Below are positions 1 through 11,463 of a stretch of DNA of 64,000 bases, piece by piece; positions within the stretch are counted from its first letter, which is position 1, and every line of letters starts with the position of its first letter. Origin of the DNA: Amyelois transitella (lineage: Eukaryota > Arthropoda > Insecta > Lepidoptera > Pyralidae); assembly GCF_032362555.1 (NCBI RefSeq), contig NC_083514.1, positions 3,953,001 to 4,017,000 on the forward strand. Reading direction: 5' to 3'. A model generated the notes under the pieces. The model was not told the DNA's origin, did no database searches, and saw nothing but the letters and a program-made list of their open reading frames with translations. A program made the position numbers and the translations under genes.

Positions 1-18
1 ATATTTTTTTCATTGTAA

Positions 19-330
19 TTATCTACAAGAAATCTGAACAAGCCGTCCGTAACAAGCTGCATTATCTATGTTCAACATGTCTGCCACAAAAATTATCTCA
101 TAATTGCCACAAGATCCCATCAACTCAAGTTTGTCTATCATGAGTCCAGTTACTGCATTGTAAAAACCTACGTAAAAAATTCCTTTCTTTAAATTTAAGT
201 TAGACAAGATCAATATTTTCACATTATATATATTAACATCTTTCCAGTGTTCTCCCTTGCAACGTGGTCCATTCCGCAGCCGACAACGACCAAGAAGACG
301 AAGACGCGATATTGTAAGTAAACAATACAA
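19..330 (-). CDS. Unassigned open frame at the window edge
   Basis: An open minus-strand frame of about 100 codons ends in TAG next to the window edge. Its composition (VGFYNAVTGLMIDKLELMG, VADMLNIDNAACYGRLV) is richer in Asp, Gly, Ala and Val than random translation of AT-rich DNA, so part of it may be a real terminal exon. Against this, its upstream part overlaps the 280-313 exon of the plus-strand gene, and I see no convincing acceptor site on the minus strand. I do not recognise the protein. Confidence 0.2.
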   Translation of the reverse strand: MYCLLTISRLRLLGRCRLRNGPRCKGEHWKDVNIYNVKILILSNLNLKKGIFYVGFYNAVTGLMIDKLELMGSCGNYEIIFVADMLNIDNAACYGRLVQISCR

Positions 331-3300
331 GTCACCAACTGATATACATCTGTATTCAAGTGATTATTCTGTCCACAGGCGTAAAACTGAAGATGCTAAA
401 AGATGGCGTCAGTTTGTCGACTCAATAAGGTCGAAATTGACCGTGAAACAAGTGGTGGACGGGGTGAGGGGAGGTGGCGAGCTGTCCTTCGATTATTTGA
501 CACTGATTGTAACAGCTGAGTAAGTTCTCATAGTAGATAGACTATCCCTAGGTTACTAGGTACAAACAAATATTTCGATAATCAGATATTGGTATAATAA
601 AATGTACTTAATAAAATCCAATTATTCCAGCCGAACGAGCTAATAGTCTCGAAAATAATGCTATTAGCTCTGTCTTCCCCGTAAGAGAACAATAAAGACG
701 TAATATAATGTATGTCATTGAAATTATAAAAGGAAATTAAAAGAAAATTCGCTCTTTTTTATGATTAGCCTATTAGGTTTCTACACGAAGTGAATCTCGT
801 CTGACCTCCGCAATCTGAAAAGGGAACCAAAACCCATACTGATTACGTAAAGCAATAATAAAAATAAATGTTAAAATAAGTACGTAATCGCGACATCGGA
901 TATATCTTTTCGTCGCGTTGACACCCAAAATGTAATTTTTCAGCTCCCTAGCAGCTCTGGGCTTAGTAGAAAACAATGCTTCCAACATAGTGGCGGCCAT
1001 GTTGGTTTCACCCCTGATGGGTCCTGTCATGTCCATCACATTCGGTACCATCATATCAGACAGGAGTCTCGTGAGGAGTGGCTTCGAGAGCTTGGTATTG
1101 GGAATGATCGTCTCTTTAATATTTGGCTTCATTTTTGGATTAATATTGGGGTCAACGGATATGCCTTGGGGCTTGGGGGATTTTCCTACAGAGGAAATGA
1201 AGGGACGGTTAGTACATAAGTGTTATGATTGATTAGAATACTACATACAACAATGCGTATAAAAGAGACCACTATATCTTAATAATTGATAAGTATTAAA
1301 CATTTTTAATTTAGTAAACCAACTTATGTCATTAAAGAGAATTCAGGATTTTAAATCCTGAATTTATATCGACTAAATAAAGAACTTTTTACTAAAACAA
1401 TTTTCAATTGTTTAATAGATATGTATAAATTATAACGTTACAGTTTTATCTTACACAGTTGTGTAATGCAAGAATTAACTGCTAAGTATCACACGACAAT
1501 GGCCACTATTTTATTACTAGATTAAATAACAAATAATAGACTAATAAAAAATTAAATCACTAACTTGTCTTTAAATTGGATTATTACATCTCATAACAAT
1601 TCATATATTTTTAGAGGAAATGTACGGTCTTTATGGATGGGCGTACTGTGGGCCTTGACCTCCGGCACTGGGGTGGCCTTGGCCTTGCTTCAGGGCAGCG
1701 CAGGCCCGCTCATCGGCATCGCGATATCTGCCTCACTCTTACCTCCAGTCGTTAATTGTGTAAGAATAACAATTTTATTAGCATTACAATTTATAATTTG
1801 AGTTATAACTATTTATTGCACGTTTTAATAAGTTTTTAGAACTTAATATGTACTAAGGTTATTTAAAAAAATTACAATACAACGGGATTGAAGTCGTACA
1901 AACTTTCACGAACCGCTACGCTAGGTACAGTGTCGGCTACGAGAGTCCAGAGAGAGGAGAGCTACGAAAGAATGTGCTACGAATTGGATGCTACGATATT
2001 AACTACGACTACGAGAGACTGTAGATAAGTGCTACGCAAAGGTCCGATCTGATACTGCGTGGCGAAATCTAATTGATAGTTAAGGTATGGTTTGATTAGG
2101 CTGTTATTAATTTAACTCCGTATTAAAATGTTACAGTTAGGTTATTCCGAAATTAAAAATCAAATTTATAATTCTCTTGTACAAGTAATATTTGCCGGCT
2201 ACCTACTCTCTGTACTTACTTGGTTCTTTTCGATAAATATTACTCTTTAATACAGGGTTTATTCTGGGCCCTGGCTTGTATCTGGCTGTTGCACCCCGGA
2301 GTCAAGATCCCTCACATCAAAGGAGAGCCATATTTAGGCAACTCTTCGTATGAACCACTCTACCACGACTACTTGCCCATAGAATTTGCTGTCAATGGTA
2401 AGCACGCTTATATTATCTAACTTTAACTCTAAGTTTCTAGGTACTAATAGAGAAAAAATGAATTTGTATTTTGGTCTAAAACCGATTTGCTATATGGTCT
2501 GTGTTTACAACGAATAACTAAACTTCTGAACCAATTTCGATGATATTCGTGGTTATAATTTTTTGTACAGTTCTACTAGAGCGCTGCCCGAGCTGTTAAA
2601 AATATTTCTTAATTTTTGCAAATAAAATCAAAAGTACCAAAATATTTCACAATCTTTACAGGAATAGTCAGCTGCTGCCTGACCATAGTGAACGTGATCT
2701 GCATTTTCATAACCGCGATCATATTTCTCAAGATCAAGGAAGTGGCCGCTCCTTATACTTCCACGCCTGACCTGAGGAGGTTCTGGGAGCAGGACATAAA
2801 GGTGGCCAGGGAGGCTAACAAGGCTACTTTAAGACAGGCTGAAGATGACGAAAGGGCGGAGTGAGTATCTTTCCATGTACAATAAATATTTTTAAAGTAT
2901 ATTTTTAATTTAATTTGGTAGTCTCTGCCTACCCCTCCGGGAAAGAGGCGTGATTTTATGTATGTATGTATGTTTTTAATTTTGTATTACAGCAAGATGG
3001 AATATGTCGATGCCCTTATATTATTTTATTAGGTAAGTAGGTAACTCTTACCTAATTCCTAAGCCAGTATTTATTCTACTGTTAGCAAAAATTTCTTGAA
3101 AGTTGGATCCTGAGTTGCGAAGTTTACTGGCTGAAAGCAAATGAGACGAAGATATTATCTGCCGAAAACGACACGAATTTTTTAACTAAATATAAATACC
3201 ACATACATACACAGAAAATACAATCACAAAATAAAATTGTGTACCGATTGACTATGTACCTACTCTATCGGCTGAATAGGAAAAGAAACTGTCTCAAAAA

Positions 3301-4213
3301 ATATCTATATTCTTTAGAAGCGAGCACTGATGTCTGTTATTTCCAGACTTGAGTCACTTACTATAATTAACTTTTTTTATAGATTGGTTTTAGAAGATCT
3401 GAATCAAAACCGCGAAGATATCCAGGAAAAACTTGAAGCTGCCGTCAAGGAGGCACTGGACGACGAAACGTATCGAAAAGTAAAACGGATGAGTTATCAA
3501 AGCCACAACGCTGACGAGGTAACTACCTATTTTTTTAATTTTTATTTTAGTTGAAGGTACTTTTGCTGAGTATTGACTGTAGTAATATTCCTTATTACAA
3601 TACCCCTACTACGGGAAAGAGCAATAAAATTAAATTGCACGAGTCATTCGAACTTTTTAAGGAATCTCCGAAAATCTTTGTCGGATAATGATATTATAAT
3701 AATGATACCTACTAACTTACGTTATGACTAGCTAGAACAAGTTTCACCACTATCTTCATTTTCTTTGCATAGAAAGCCTTACGAGCGAAGCACTTTACTA
3801 CAATAAATGCAACATGTGTTTCTTAATAAACCAACCGACCAACTAAATTACAGGTTATACGTACAATCGGCCTTCAATCACAGACACCAGTCTCGAAGCG
3901 CTCAAGTCAGATCAATACAGACGCCTCTTCCCCGCGGTCCATGAATCTTATCCAAGGAACCAACATCGATGACATAGCCACGCTAGACAAGCTGCTAACT
4001 TCTTTGCTTGGCATGAAGGACAAAAGTTGCTCCCACAGAGACACACCAAGGTCGAGCCAAATGCCTGTTCCTTCGGGATTAGCCCATAACAGAAGACTAG
4101 AATCCTGGCCCGATAGAATGCTGGAAAATTCCATAGTTCATAGCGTTCTTAGTAATTTGAGGGCAAGCAAGAGGAACTCAGCTGCAGAAGAACCATTTCT
4201 GACGCCAAATTAA
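280..4213 (+). CDS. DUF389 family multi-pass membrane protein (5' partial, 8 exons)
   Basis: Exons 280-313, 379-519, 944-1207, 1615-1759, 2256-2397, 2662-2860, 3383-3518 and 3854-4213 have AG/GT borders and keep phase at every junction, giving 472 visible residues and a TAA stop. An acidic start (DNDQEDEDAI) leads into a short soluble part, then the hydrophobic DUF389 core: IVAAMLVSPLMGPVMS (about residues 70-85), LVLGMIVSLIFGFIFGLILG (about 104-123), segments near 152-171 and 176-193 ending SLLPPVVN, and further membrane spans near 196-209 and 245-265. The C-terminal 200 residues are charged and probably cytosolic. DUF389 proteins are known mainly from bacteria and some invertebrates; their function is unknown. 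The first visible exon starts with the last two bases of a codon, so at least one exon lies to the left. Overlapping poly(A) signals AATAAA at 4302-4311 fit the 3' end. The introns hold little except a CTACG cluster at 1908-2060. Confidence 0.85.
1908..2060. repeat. CTACG-word cluster A
   Basis: Eight CTACG words, most as GCTACGA, occur in about 125 bp with spacings near 13 to 25 bp. The cluster ends in GGCGAAATCTAA. It lies in the intron between the exons ending 1759 and starting 2256. Similar clusters lie at 47975-48120 and 52090-52190; the latter also ends in GCGAAATCTAA. Probably a dispersed low-complexity element; nothing suggests coding. Confidence 0.5.
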
Positions 4214-4777
4214 ACACACATAGCCCTTTCTGTACATAATATGAAGAATGATTTGTATTGTATTCATGGTTCGTATTAGGTACCTATATTGTTGTAGGAA
4301 TAATAAATAAAAAAGAAAAAAACATTGCAATAACATTTATTCTTTTTGTAAAATTGAAAAAATGGACTTTTCATTTGCAACACGATAAAATTACTATGTA
4401 GGTATAATCATAAATTATGTACTTACATACATTATCACAGCACTGTTTACTAATCCTAGGAATAGCCATAGACATGATACGTATTTAAATCACACGTTAT
4501 GTGCGCGGTAACAGACATAAACCTATAGGTGATTAATGATCATAAGTAAATCGAAACAATTACAATAAAATAAATCAGATTTTTCTCAATGACTGCAAAA
4601 GATATTTTTCATCATAATCACATTAATGTAATGAAACCAGTCTCTAGCGAATCAAGATTATTGCTTAGGTATATTTATTAAGCCATTATTTCTATCTACA
4701 GAGCTCATGTTAAAATTTTGGACAAGAGCCCACGAACGTCTAAAATATTTGATACGCAAATTCATTTGGCCATCGAT
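4214..4777. other. Convergent intergenic spacer
   Basis: This is the 3' spacer between the plus-strand DUF389 gene and the minus-strand Mpv17-like gene. It has AATAAA signals for the plus gene at 4302-4311 and TTTATT (AATAAA on the minus strand) near 4335 and 4674. Nothing else is seen. Confidence 0.6.
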
Positions 4778-5401
4778 CTACCTGTCACCATCAGGACTAG
4801 TTGAAGACTTATTATGTTTTACTTGTGATGTGTAAACATCGTAACCTAAAGATATAAAATTGTCATACAGAACTCTGTATTTTGTAGGCAAAAAGTAAAA
4901 ATTGATGATCTGAGCTGGCGGCCAGACCATCCATTCTGCTCTATACAGAGTCACAAATTTGTCTGTCACTTCATCTCTGAAATTCTCCAATGGATTTTCT
5001 TCAAATAGAGCAAGACTTCCAAAAAATGTCATAATCATAACTGGTGAGAATATAAGTTGGTCTAATACCAACTTTTTGACAACCATTGATGTTGTTTTGC
5101 CTACTATGAATCTGTCTAGGACTTTGTACCAATTATGACATAGTACACCAACAGCAGCTCCAGAAAACCCCATATGTATGGTGCGTTTGTAGTCATAATT
5201 GGCTTGTTGTCCCGTATACAGTTCATATTTCTGTTCTATACAATCGCCCAGGGCCGATAAGCTAACTGAAATGGAAACATTTGTATACAAAAGGTATTTA
5301 TTGCTGAACAACAAGTTGTGCAGCCTCTTGAAGCATCCCATAGGTTCAGGGCCAACTTTAGTTGCTATTCGCTTCCATGTTAGGCCGAGGGCTTGCATCA
5401 T
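4778..5401 (-). CDS. Mpv17/PMP22 family protein, MPV17L2-like (copy 1)
   Basis: One coding exon of 207 codons. I start at the first ATG (5399-5401) after a good acceptor, TTCCAG, whose exon begins at 5410; a non-coding 5' exon probably lies upstream (to the right). Family marks are clear: LHNLLFSNKYLLYTNV near the start, GDCIEQKYE, CHNWYKVLD, LDQLIFSPV, and the hallmark tail WMVWPPAQIINFYFLP at about residue 157. Length matches the family, which has four short membrane helices in the inner mitochondrial or peroxisomal membrane. Vertebrate MPV17L2 is linked to mitochondrial ribosome assembly; assignment here is by resemblance. It forms a tandem pair with the gene at 6254-6850, to which it is clearly homologous along its whole length. 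Confidence 0.9.
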   Translation of the reverse strand: MMQALGLTWKRIATKVGPEPMGCFKRLHNLLFSNKYLLYTNVSISVSLSALGDCIEQKYELYTGQQANYDYKRTIHMGFSGAAVGVLCHNWYKVLDRFIVGKTTSMVVKKLVLDQLIFSPVMIMTFFGSLALFEENPLENFRDEVTDKFVTLYRAEWMVWPPAQIINFYFLPTKYRVLYDNFISLGYDVYTSQVKHNKSSTSPDGDR

Positions 5402-5409
5402 TTCTGATA

Positions 5410-5793
5410 CCTGGAACAATAACGATAAAATTACTAGAAGTTGAAATACAAATTACGATTCATTGCGTAGTATGTTTACAAAAAATTACACTTCCCTAAT
5501 GCCAAATTTAATATTTATAATGTTTAATTAGTTACTCCCGTAGAAAATCATAACACTATTTTTTAAATTTTGGTATATTTTAGCTTTAACATTTTAAAAA
5601 TATTTTTATTTTTAATAAAACAACTTCCAGAACATTTACAATAACACTTTATTCTAAATACCTTAATTATATTTAAATTAATATAAACAACTGAAAAGAG
5701 GAGTTAAAAAAACATTTCCATACAAAATCAAATGAAACTAAACATTAATTTCAACATAAAAAACTAAACATGAAATTAATGGGTTTTTTATTA
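5410..5793. other. Spacer between the two Mpv17-like genes
   Basis: AT-rich sequence upstream of copy 1. It should contain the promoter, or the first intron, of copy 1. The splice acceptor at 5411-5413 (CTG on the plus strand) shows that its leader is spliced. No coding signal is seen. Confidence 0.4.
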
Positions 5794-6254
5794 GGGTTGC
5801 CACACATACTATATTATATAGTATCATACTATATTTTAGACAATTGTACTATACATTATGGAAAAACAATAAAAGACGAAACCTATTTTATAGCTTATTC
5901 ACACTTTTTTTTATTAACTGTGAATGGAATGCACCCGCATATTTAAAATCATTTCCTTCTCTCCATTCCTGCAACTTCTGCTGTTACAGAAATATTTTTG
6001 TCTGTGATGAATTTGAAATGGAGAGAAGAAAGGAATAAAGCATCTATTAATTGAATCAAAAATGAGTTGTTTATTTACTTTAATATAGACCTCAATTGCA
6101 TAGATGCCTATAATTAAATAATAATTTTATTAATACTCATGGAAAATAATACTAATAATGAAAATAGATGTGTACTATTATTTTTCCTGAATTTCCCAAA
6201 AGTTTTTTAAATTAAAAAAAAAAACTATTTTTCTTCAAAAAAAGGTGGCAACCC
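5794..6254. mobile_element. Non-autonomous inverted-repeat element (MITE), TA target site
   Basis: GGGTTGCCAC at 5794-5803 is repeated in inverse as GTGGCAACCC at 6245-6254. Both ends are flanked by TA (5792-5793 and 6255-6256), as expected for a Tc1/mariner-type insertion. The matching arm is 14 bp if the flanking target bases are included. The 461-bp interior is AT-rich and has no transposase. The right end lies inside the stop codon of the neighbouring Mpv17-like gene (see findings). The family name is not known to me. Confidence 0.6.
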
Positions 6255-6850
6255 TAATTTTTATCATCAGTTTCTGAAACTTCAGATTTTGCATGTTTTA
6301 TCTGAGAAGTATATATGTCATAAAAAAGTGATATAGTATTGTCATACACAACTCTATATCTAGTTGGTAGAAAGTAAAAGTTAATTAACTGGGCAGGTGG
6401 CCACACTATCCACTCTGCTTTATACAGAGTCCAAAATTTATCTTTAACTTCTTCTGTGAAATTCTCTATTGGATTATCTTCAAAAATGGCTACTGTAGCA
6501 AAGAATGCAAGTATTATTATAGGTGAGCATATAAATTGATCCAATAAGAGCTTTCTCAATGCCATATCAAATGTTCTTCCAACAATAATTTTATCAAGCA
6601 ATTTGTACCAATTGTGGCAAATAATACCAGTTGAACAACCTGACACTGCCATTTGACGGGTTCGGTTAAAATCTACTTTCTCAATTTCTTTTTTATAAAT
6701 TTCATATTTCTGTTCCAATATGTCACCTAATGAAGATATAGTCATTGACAGCGAAACATTAGTGTAAAACAAATACTTTCCACTGAATGCAATGTTTAAC
6801 CCCTGTTTGTATGAGCTATGTATTTTAGTAAATATTCTTCGAAATGTCAT
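6254..6850 (-). CDS. Mpv17/PMP22 family protein, MPV17L2-like (copy 2)
   Basis: A single-exon frame of 198 residues starting MTFRRIFTKIHSSYKQGLN. It shares the family marks of copy 1: FSGKYLFYTNVSLS, GDILEQKYEIY, CHNWYKLLDKIIVG, LDQFICSP and WIVWPPAQLINFYFLPTRYR at about residue 147. The two genes are 850 bp apart on the same strand and look like an old tandem duplication. Copy 2 is slightly shorter at the N terminus and ends SETDDKN. Its TAG stop combines the TA target site with the first G of the element at 5794-6254. Upstream, a possible acceptor (TTTTAG, exon from about 6882) and a four-codon upstream frame at 6854-6868 precede the start codon. Role as for copy 1: a small inner-membrane or peroxisomal membrane protein. 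Confidence 0.88.
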   Translation of the reverse strand: MTFRRIFTKIHSSYKQGLNIAFSGKYLFYTNVSLSMTISSLGDILEQKYEIYKKEIEKVDFNRTRQMAVSGCSTGIICHNWYKLLDKIIVGRTFDMALRKLLLDQFICSPIIILAFFATVAIFEDNPIENFTEEVKDKFWTLYKAEWIVWPPAQLINFYFLPTRYRVVYDNTISLFYDIYTSQIKHAKSEVSETDDKN

Positions 6851-6868
6851 AGGTCAAAACCAATTCAT

Positions 6869-7758
6869 GGCAAATTCAGACCTAAAACAAATGAGCAAAA
6901 TGAATTGAAGCTATTTTATAAACTTGTTATTCTGCTTTACAACAATGCTTGCTGTCAAAGATATTTTTTTCCTTGAGCTGCGCGACGTATATATCGATTA
7001 ATTCATAAAATAAAATAGTCAAATTGCCATATTATCCTAAGTATAAATATTAGACTATTTAATAAATATTCGTAGGCTGCTCGGTTTATTTTTAAACAAA
7101 CAAAATAATAAAAGCTAAACAATGTTTTATATTTACCAATCTTACTACATTATATAAGAACAAAACTTTAGAAACTAGATACCCCTAAAAGTAACAAAAA
7201 ATCACTTACTTGAAATGTATGACATAAATATTGTAGGAATTAAAACGGATAAATTATCTGTAGAATTGTTTAAGCTAGCTATATTCTACAAATTGCTAGC
7301 TGAATAAAATAAATGATTTATATAAATACACATTTTTCCACATATTTTCTAACCTACAAAAAGCATATAACAAGTCAAAAACCAAGTAAAAGCAAATTTG
7401 AACAAGTCAAATGTACACCTGTCATGTAATTTTTGACACTGATAGCTCTTTGTCAAACATTTATGTACCCTTGCCATAGACTATCGACTTAATTATAAAT
7501 ATATCGAAAGTCGAGACAAATGTCATTGTCAATGTAGAATTTTAGAGCCTTATGAGCCAGGATATTGGTTTGGTTGGTTTGCTTGAGCTTGGTTTGAGCT
7601 CATTCAAGTTTAGGTTTGAGTATTTAATTTTTCGTGGTGTTAGCATAATGCACATTGTTTTTGTTATTGATATTTCTTGTAACTGAAACAAATTTATACA
7701 GAGTGACTTTTTAACCGTATGTAAACTGATAGTTGCGGAAAAATACATAGATAAAATC
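6869..7758. other. Divergent promoter region
   Basis: This spacer lies between the minus-strand Mpv17-like copy 2 and the plus-strand NCOA5-like gene, so it should carry both promoters. It is AT-rich. No TATA box is placed with confidence, and no repeat is recognised. Confidence 0.4.
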
Positions 7759-10700
7759 ATGTCAATAGCAGGTACGGTGGTTATTACACAAATTATTATT
7801 TAGAAAAATTCATTTCATAGACCGTTGTGTGACCTCTCTTCATTTCTAATAAAAAAAGTTTGTCAAATTTTAAATGTAACACTACAAGCAACTTTATTGT
7901 TCCGTGTTATTTCTAGAGAAATTGACCCTCGACCGTGCGGCTATGAAAAATAGAGCAACGGCCCATCTCCGTATTTACGTTGGCGGTCTTAAAGAAAATG
8001 CAACTGTGGAGGAAATCTACGAACACTTTATACCTTATGGGCAGATAAATGGCATTATTGTAAACAGAAATTTTGGCTTTGTCCAATTTGAAGAAGAATC
8101 TAGTGCTCAGGAAGCTATTTCAAAAGCCAATGGAAGTGTATTTCAAGGGAAATCATTAAGTGTTCGTACAGCACAACAAAATTCTGATAGAAAGTGAGTA
8201 AGATTATATCTACAGATCGTAACTATTCCATACATACATATTACATATGATTCATAAAATCAAACCCCTTTTTGGAGTGATAGGCATCTTTCCACCTGCC
8301 ACGATCCCATGCAGGGATCGTGGCAGGTGGAAAGATGCCTATCACATCATTTTTGCTTAAGCTACATTTGTTTCATATTTTTCAACAGACGTGAAACAGA
8401 AGTAGTCACAATTCAACCAGAGATACCTCCAGCTGTCGCACTATCTGACAATCTGCCGATTGTCATTGAAGATGGGAATGATGAAGCTGTGTATGACAGT
8501 TACGGAAACTATGTAGGAGAACAAGGTTAGATATTTTTATTAATTATTTAAGGGCCTCTTTGGGGCAGTGGCAGTAAGCTTGTCTGTGACACTGGAGGTG
8601 CTGAATTTGAAACTGTCTTTCTCTAATTGGTGTAGGCTTGGATGTTTATCTATATAAGTATTTATTATATAGTTAGTATTAGTTATATGTATTTAGTTAG
8701 CATCTCGAAACACAAGTTTTGAACTTCGAGGCTAACTTAATCTGTGTAATTTTTTTGTATATATTTTATATTTAATTTATAATTTATTAATGGTTGTTGT
8801 AAATTAAATGTAAATAGTAACCAATTCAATATGATTTGATTTATATTCAATTTGTAAAAATGTTTATAGTTAAGGACAGATATATCTGACCCTACAACAA
8901 TAACAAAAACTATTGGGCCAAGTTTTTTCTGCTACTGACTCTACATGCTTGGAATGATAGGAAACATGTTGGGTGTTTAAGGTGAGAAAAACCAGCACAT
9001 AACGCAACTGAATGTGTAACTATAATCCAATTTGCAAGACTTGAAATATTTTTTTGCCAAACCTTCCTACACTATCTGAACTTTTTGCAAGTTAAATTGT
9101 TATTGTAAATTAAATTTGTGATTTTTTGTAGGTTCAGTGTATGCTGAAGAAGGTTACGACAAAGAATATGAAGACGGGTATATAGGCCACCAGGGCTGGA
9201 ACGAACGCGGAGGGAAGCGGGGGCGCGGGATGCCGCGGGGGCGGGGGCGGGGCGTACCGCGGGGAAGACCCGGGTATAGGGAACCAGCGGCGCCTAGAGG
9301 TAAATACGTTATTTGTACCTAAATCACGTAACTCTTTGGTTACTTAGTGATTATTGACTGACATACAACATATGGCCCAAACCAATACGTGTAAAAAACT
9401 GACTCACCCAATCTAGGATCCATGGTCAAAGGCATACCCCGGGCTCCTCTCCAGAGAGGTGAGGATTACCCGGTTACGGGACTAGAGCCAGGAGGAAGAA
9501 GACTCAATTCCTAAGCATTCAGCCTGCGTATCCGCTAAACATGGCCTTTCGGCCTTTTGGAGACTAGGCGGGAATGGTGACCTTTTCGTCCATCAATTAT
9601 TTTGTTAAATTGGGTGAATTTTTAGGTGAATGGGCAGACCGACAAGCTTACGACAGGTTTCAGCCGCGCCCCGACTTCGGCAGAGCGCTGCCTGTGCCAG
9701 AGAAGAATGACTGCGAAATTATTGTCGTCTCCAAGGCTCTCACGTAAGTTTTATTTCTTCCTAATGCCCAGGCTTAGGCGGGCGTATAAAACTGCATTCC
9801 TATCTTGATCCAAAATAATTATTTTATAACTTATTTCAGTGATCTAAGGTATGTTCTGAGCTAATAATTTGTTTCTTTCAATGTTGTTTCACATAAATTA
9901 ACTTTTCATACATACATAAAATTACCCCGCTTTCTCGGAGTATCATTAAGGAAACTCCTCATTTTGAATAATATCCCAAATAATTGATTTCCCCTCATTA
10001 GTAGATCTTTTCATTCTGTTCCATAAAAATTTGATATTTGCCATAAATACTTATTTCATGCCAGAATGGTTTTGACGCAGCAATTTATAAGTTAGTCTGT
10101 ATGTTAAAGAGCAACTTCCATCATCCAATATGGCTTCTGCAAGGTCGTTCCAAGGTCAGATGCTTCCTGTAAAAACCTGACAGTCCAAACGGACAAAGAC
10201 TTCTTTCCAGAGAATTGTGGACGCGACCGAGACTTACCCCTGGAGGCGGTCGATACATATAGACAAAACAATCCATTTTCTTTCCAGCGAATACGCCGAA
10301 TACATCGAGTCCCGTCTAAAGCGTTTAGGAATAGTGGTGGACCTCCTATTCCCCATGGAAGACGTTCCGATCGGGAAAGTGTTGGGCAACATCGCGTCCC
10401 GAGGCTGTCTGTACGCGATACTGGTCATGCCGGTGAATCAGGAGCATAGGTCATTGACGCTCACCATATTGCACGGATTGCCACAAGGTAGGACTTTACT
10501 TTATCACAGAGTACTATAGAATACAGTTGGAATCACACCCTAGTATAAATAAAATGTACCCGATGCACTTCTCTAATATCGAGGAGTTCAAAAGCGAGTG
10601 GCTTTGTGTTATTATTACCTTAAATACCTACTTCTGAATCGCGTTTAACAACGGACAGGTAAATCCTATACAAACGCTAGACAGTTTATGACTAGTTAAC

Positions 10701-11463
10701 CTTTTAATTGAGGGTAACAAAACAATTGTTGTACTTAAATTAAACTCTTACATATTGATAGTTGAGAAAAAAAAACCTAATTCTAAATTAAAATTTCCAG
10801 AACACCGCAACATACCGCTAGAGGACGCTCTGCAGCTGCTTTCTCGAAACTTCCAAGAGGTACAACGAGGCGGGCCCGCCAGCCGCGAAGCCGTGTACGC
10901 GTTGTTGGGACAATTGGCCGATGGACGCACACTAACCGTTATGCAGTATGAGAAAGTTATTGAGTATTTACAGGTATGTGCAAAAATTTTAAAACGATAA
11001 TATTTTGTGTAATAGAATTTGATTTATCTCGTAATGAGTGGAACTACTGAGAATTAATTCTACTAAATACAAAATAGAGCAACAATACAAAAGTAGCATT
11101 TGATTTTATAAAACGAATTCTCAAAACCATTGAACCTATTTTATTATGTAAGCAATTTTTTTTCTGGAAATTTCCAAAAAAACCTCAAACTCAAAAAAGA
11201 ATAACACATTTTTTCAGGAACGCAAAGAGCAGCAAGTCAAAATAGAGTTAGGCGAGCCATTGAACACTGCGCCGACCAGCAAAACGCAAGTGGACCTTCA
11301 GCAGAGGATTCTCAGTATCCTCAACGACAAGAAAGTGCTGAGCAAGGCCGAGCCCGCGCCCGCCCCCGCGCCCGTCCCCGCCCCCGCGCCCGCGCAAAAT
11401 AAACTACTCAACGACCCTACTGTTAGAAAAGCTTTAGACTCTATACTTTCTAAATACACGTAG
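7759..11463 (+). CDS. RRM and anticodon-binding-fold protein, NCOA5/Neosin-like (8 exons)
   Basis: Exons 7759-7771, 7917-8193, 8389-8525, 9132-9299, 9626-9743, 10288-10487, 10801-10973 and 11218-11463 join in phase to 443 codons and a TAG. The first exon codes only MSIA plus one base. Residues about 20-95 form an RRM with RNP2 IYVGGL and RNP1 NFGFVQF. Next come an acidic stretch, an Arg/Gly-rich segment (GRGMPRGRGRGVPRGRP) and then CEIIVVSKAL through RLGIVVDLLFP and LYAILVMP, which resembles the anticodon-binding fold of class II tRNA synthetases. This order is that of vertebrate NCOA5 and fly Neosin, nuclear RNA-binding coregulators. Near the C terminus an Ala-Pro hinge (PAPAPAPVPAPAPA) precedes a helical tail. 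Intron 2 holds a perfect palindrome (8277-8345), intron 3 an old SINE (8551-8775) and intron 4 a dispersed repeat (9404-9511). Confidence 0.9.
8277..8345. repeat. Perfect palindrome, 32-bp arms
   Basis: 8277-8308 is the exact reverse complement of 8314-8345, with a 5-base spacer (ATGCA). It lies in an intron of the NCOA5-like gene, about 45 bases before the acceptor at 8388. As RNA it would form one uninterrupted 32-bp stem. Confidence 0.9.
8551..8775 (+). mobile_element. tRNA-derived SINE, old copy
   Basis: A diverged copy of the SINE best seen at 31371 and 62992. It keeps the head GGCCTCTTTGGGGCAGTGG, the middle GGATGTTTATCTATATAAG and the tail GAGGCTAACTTAATCTGTG, but the B box is destroyed. 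It lies in intron 3 of the NCOA5-like gene. Confidence 0.7.
9404..9511 (+). repeat. Dispersed repeat, 'CCAGAGAGGTGAGGAT' family
   Basis: This segment carries GGTCAAAGGCATACCCCGGG, CTCCAGAGAGGTGAGGAT and GAGCCAGGAGGAAGAAG. The same string set recurs near 10120, 16230, 32385, 34480, 34795 (minus), 54375 (minus), 56205 and 60037 (minus), so it is a family of interspersed elements, not coding sequence. Confidence 0.6.
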
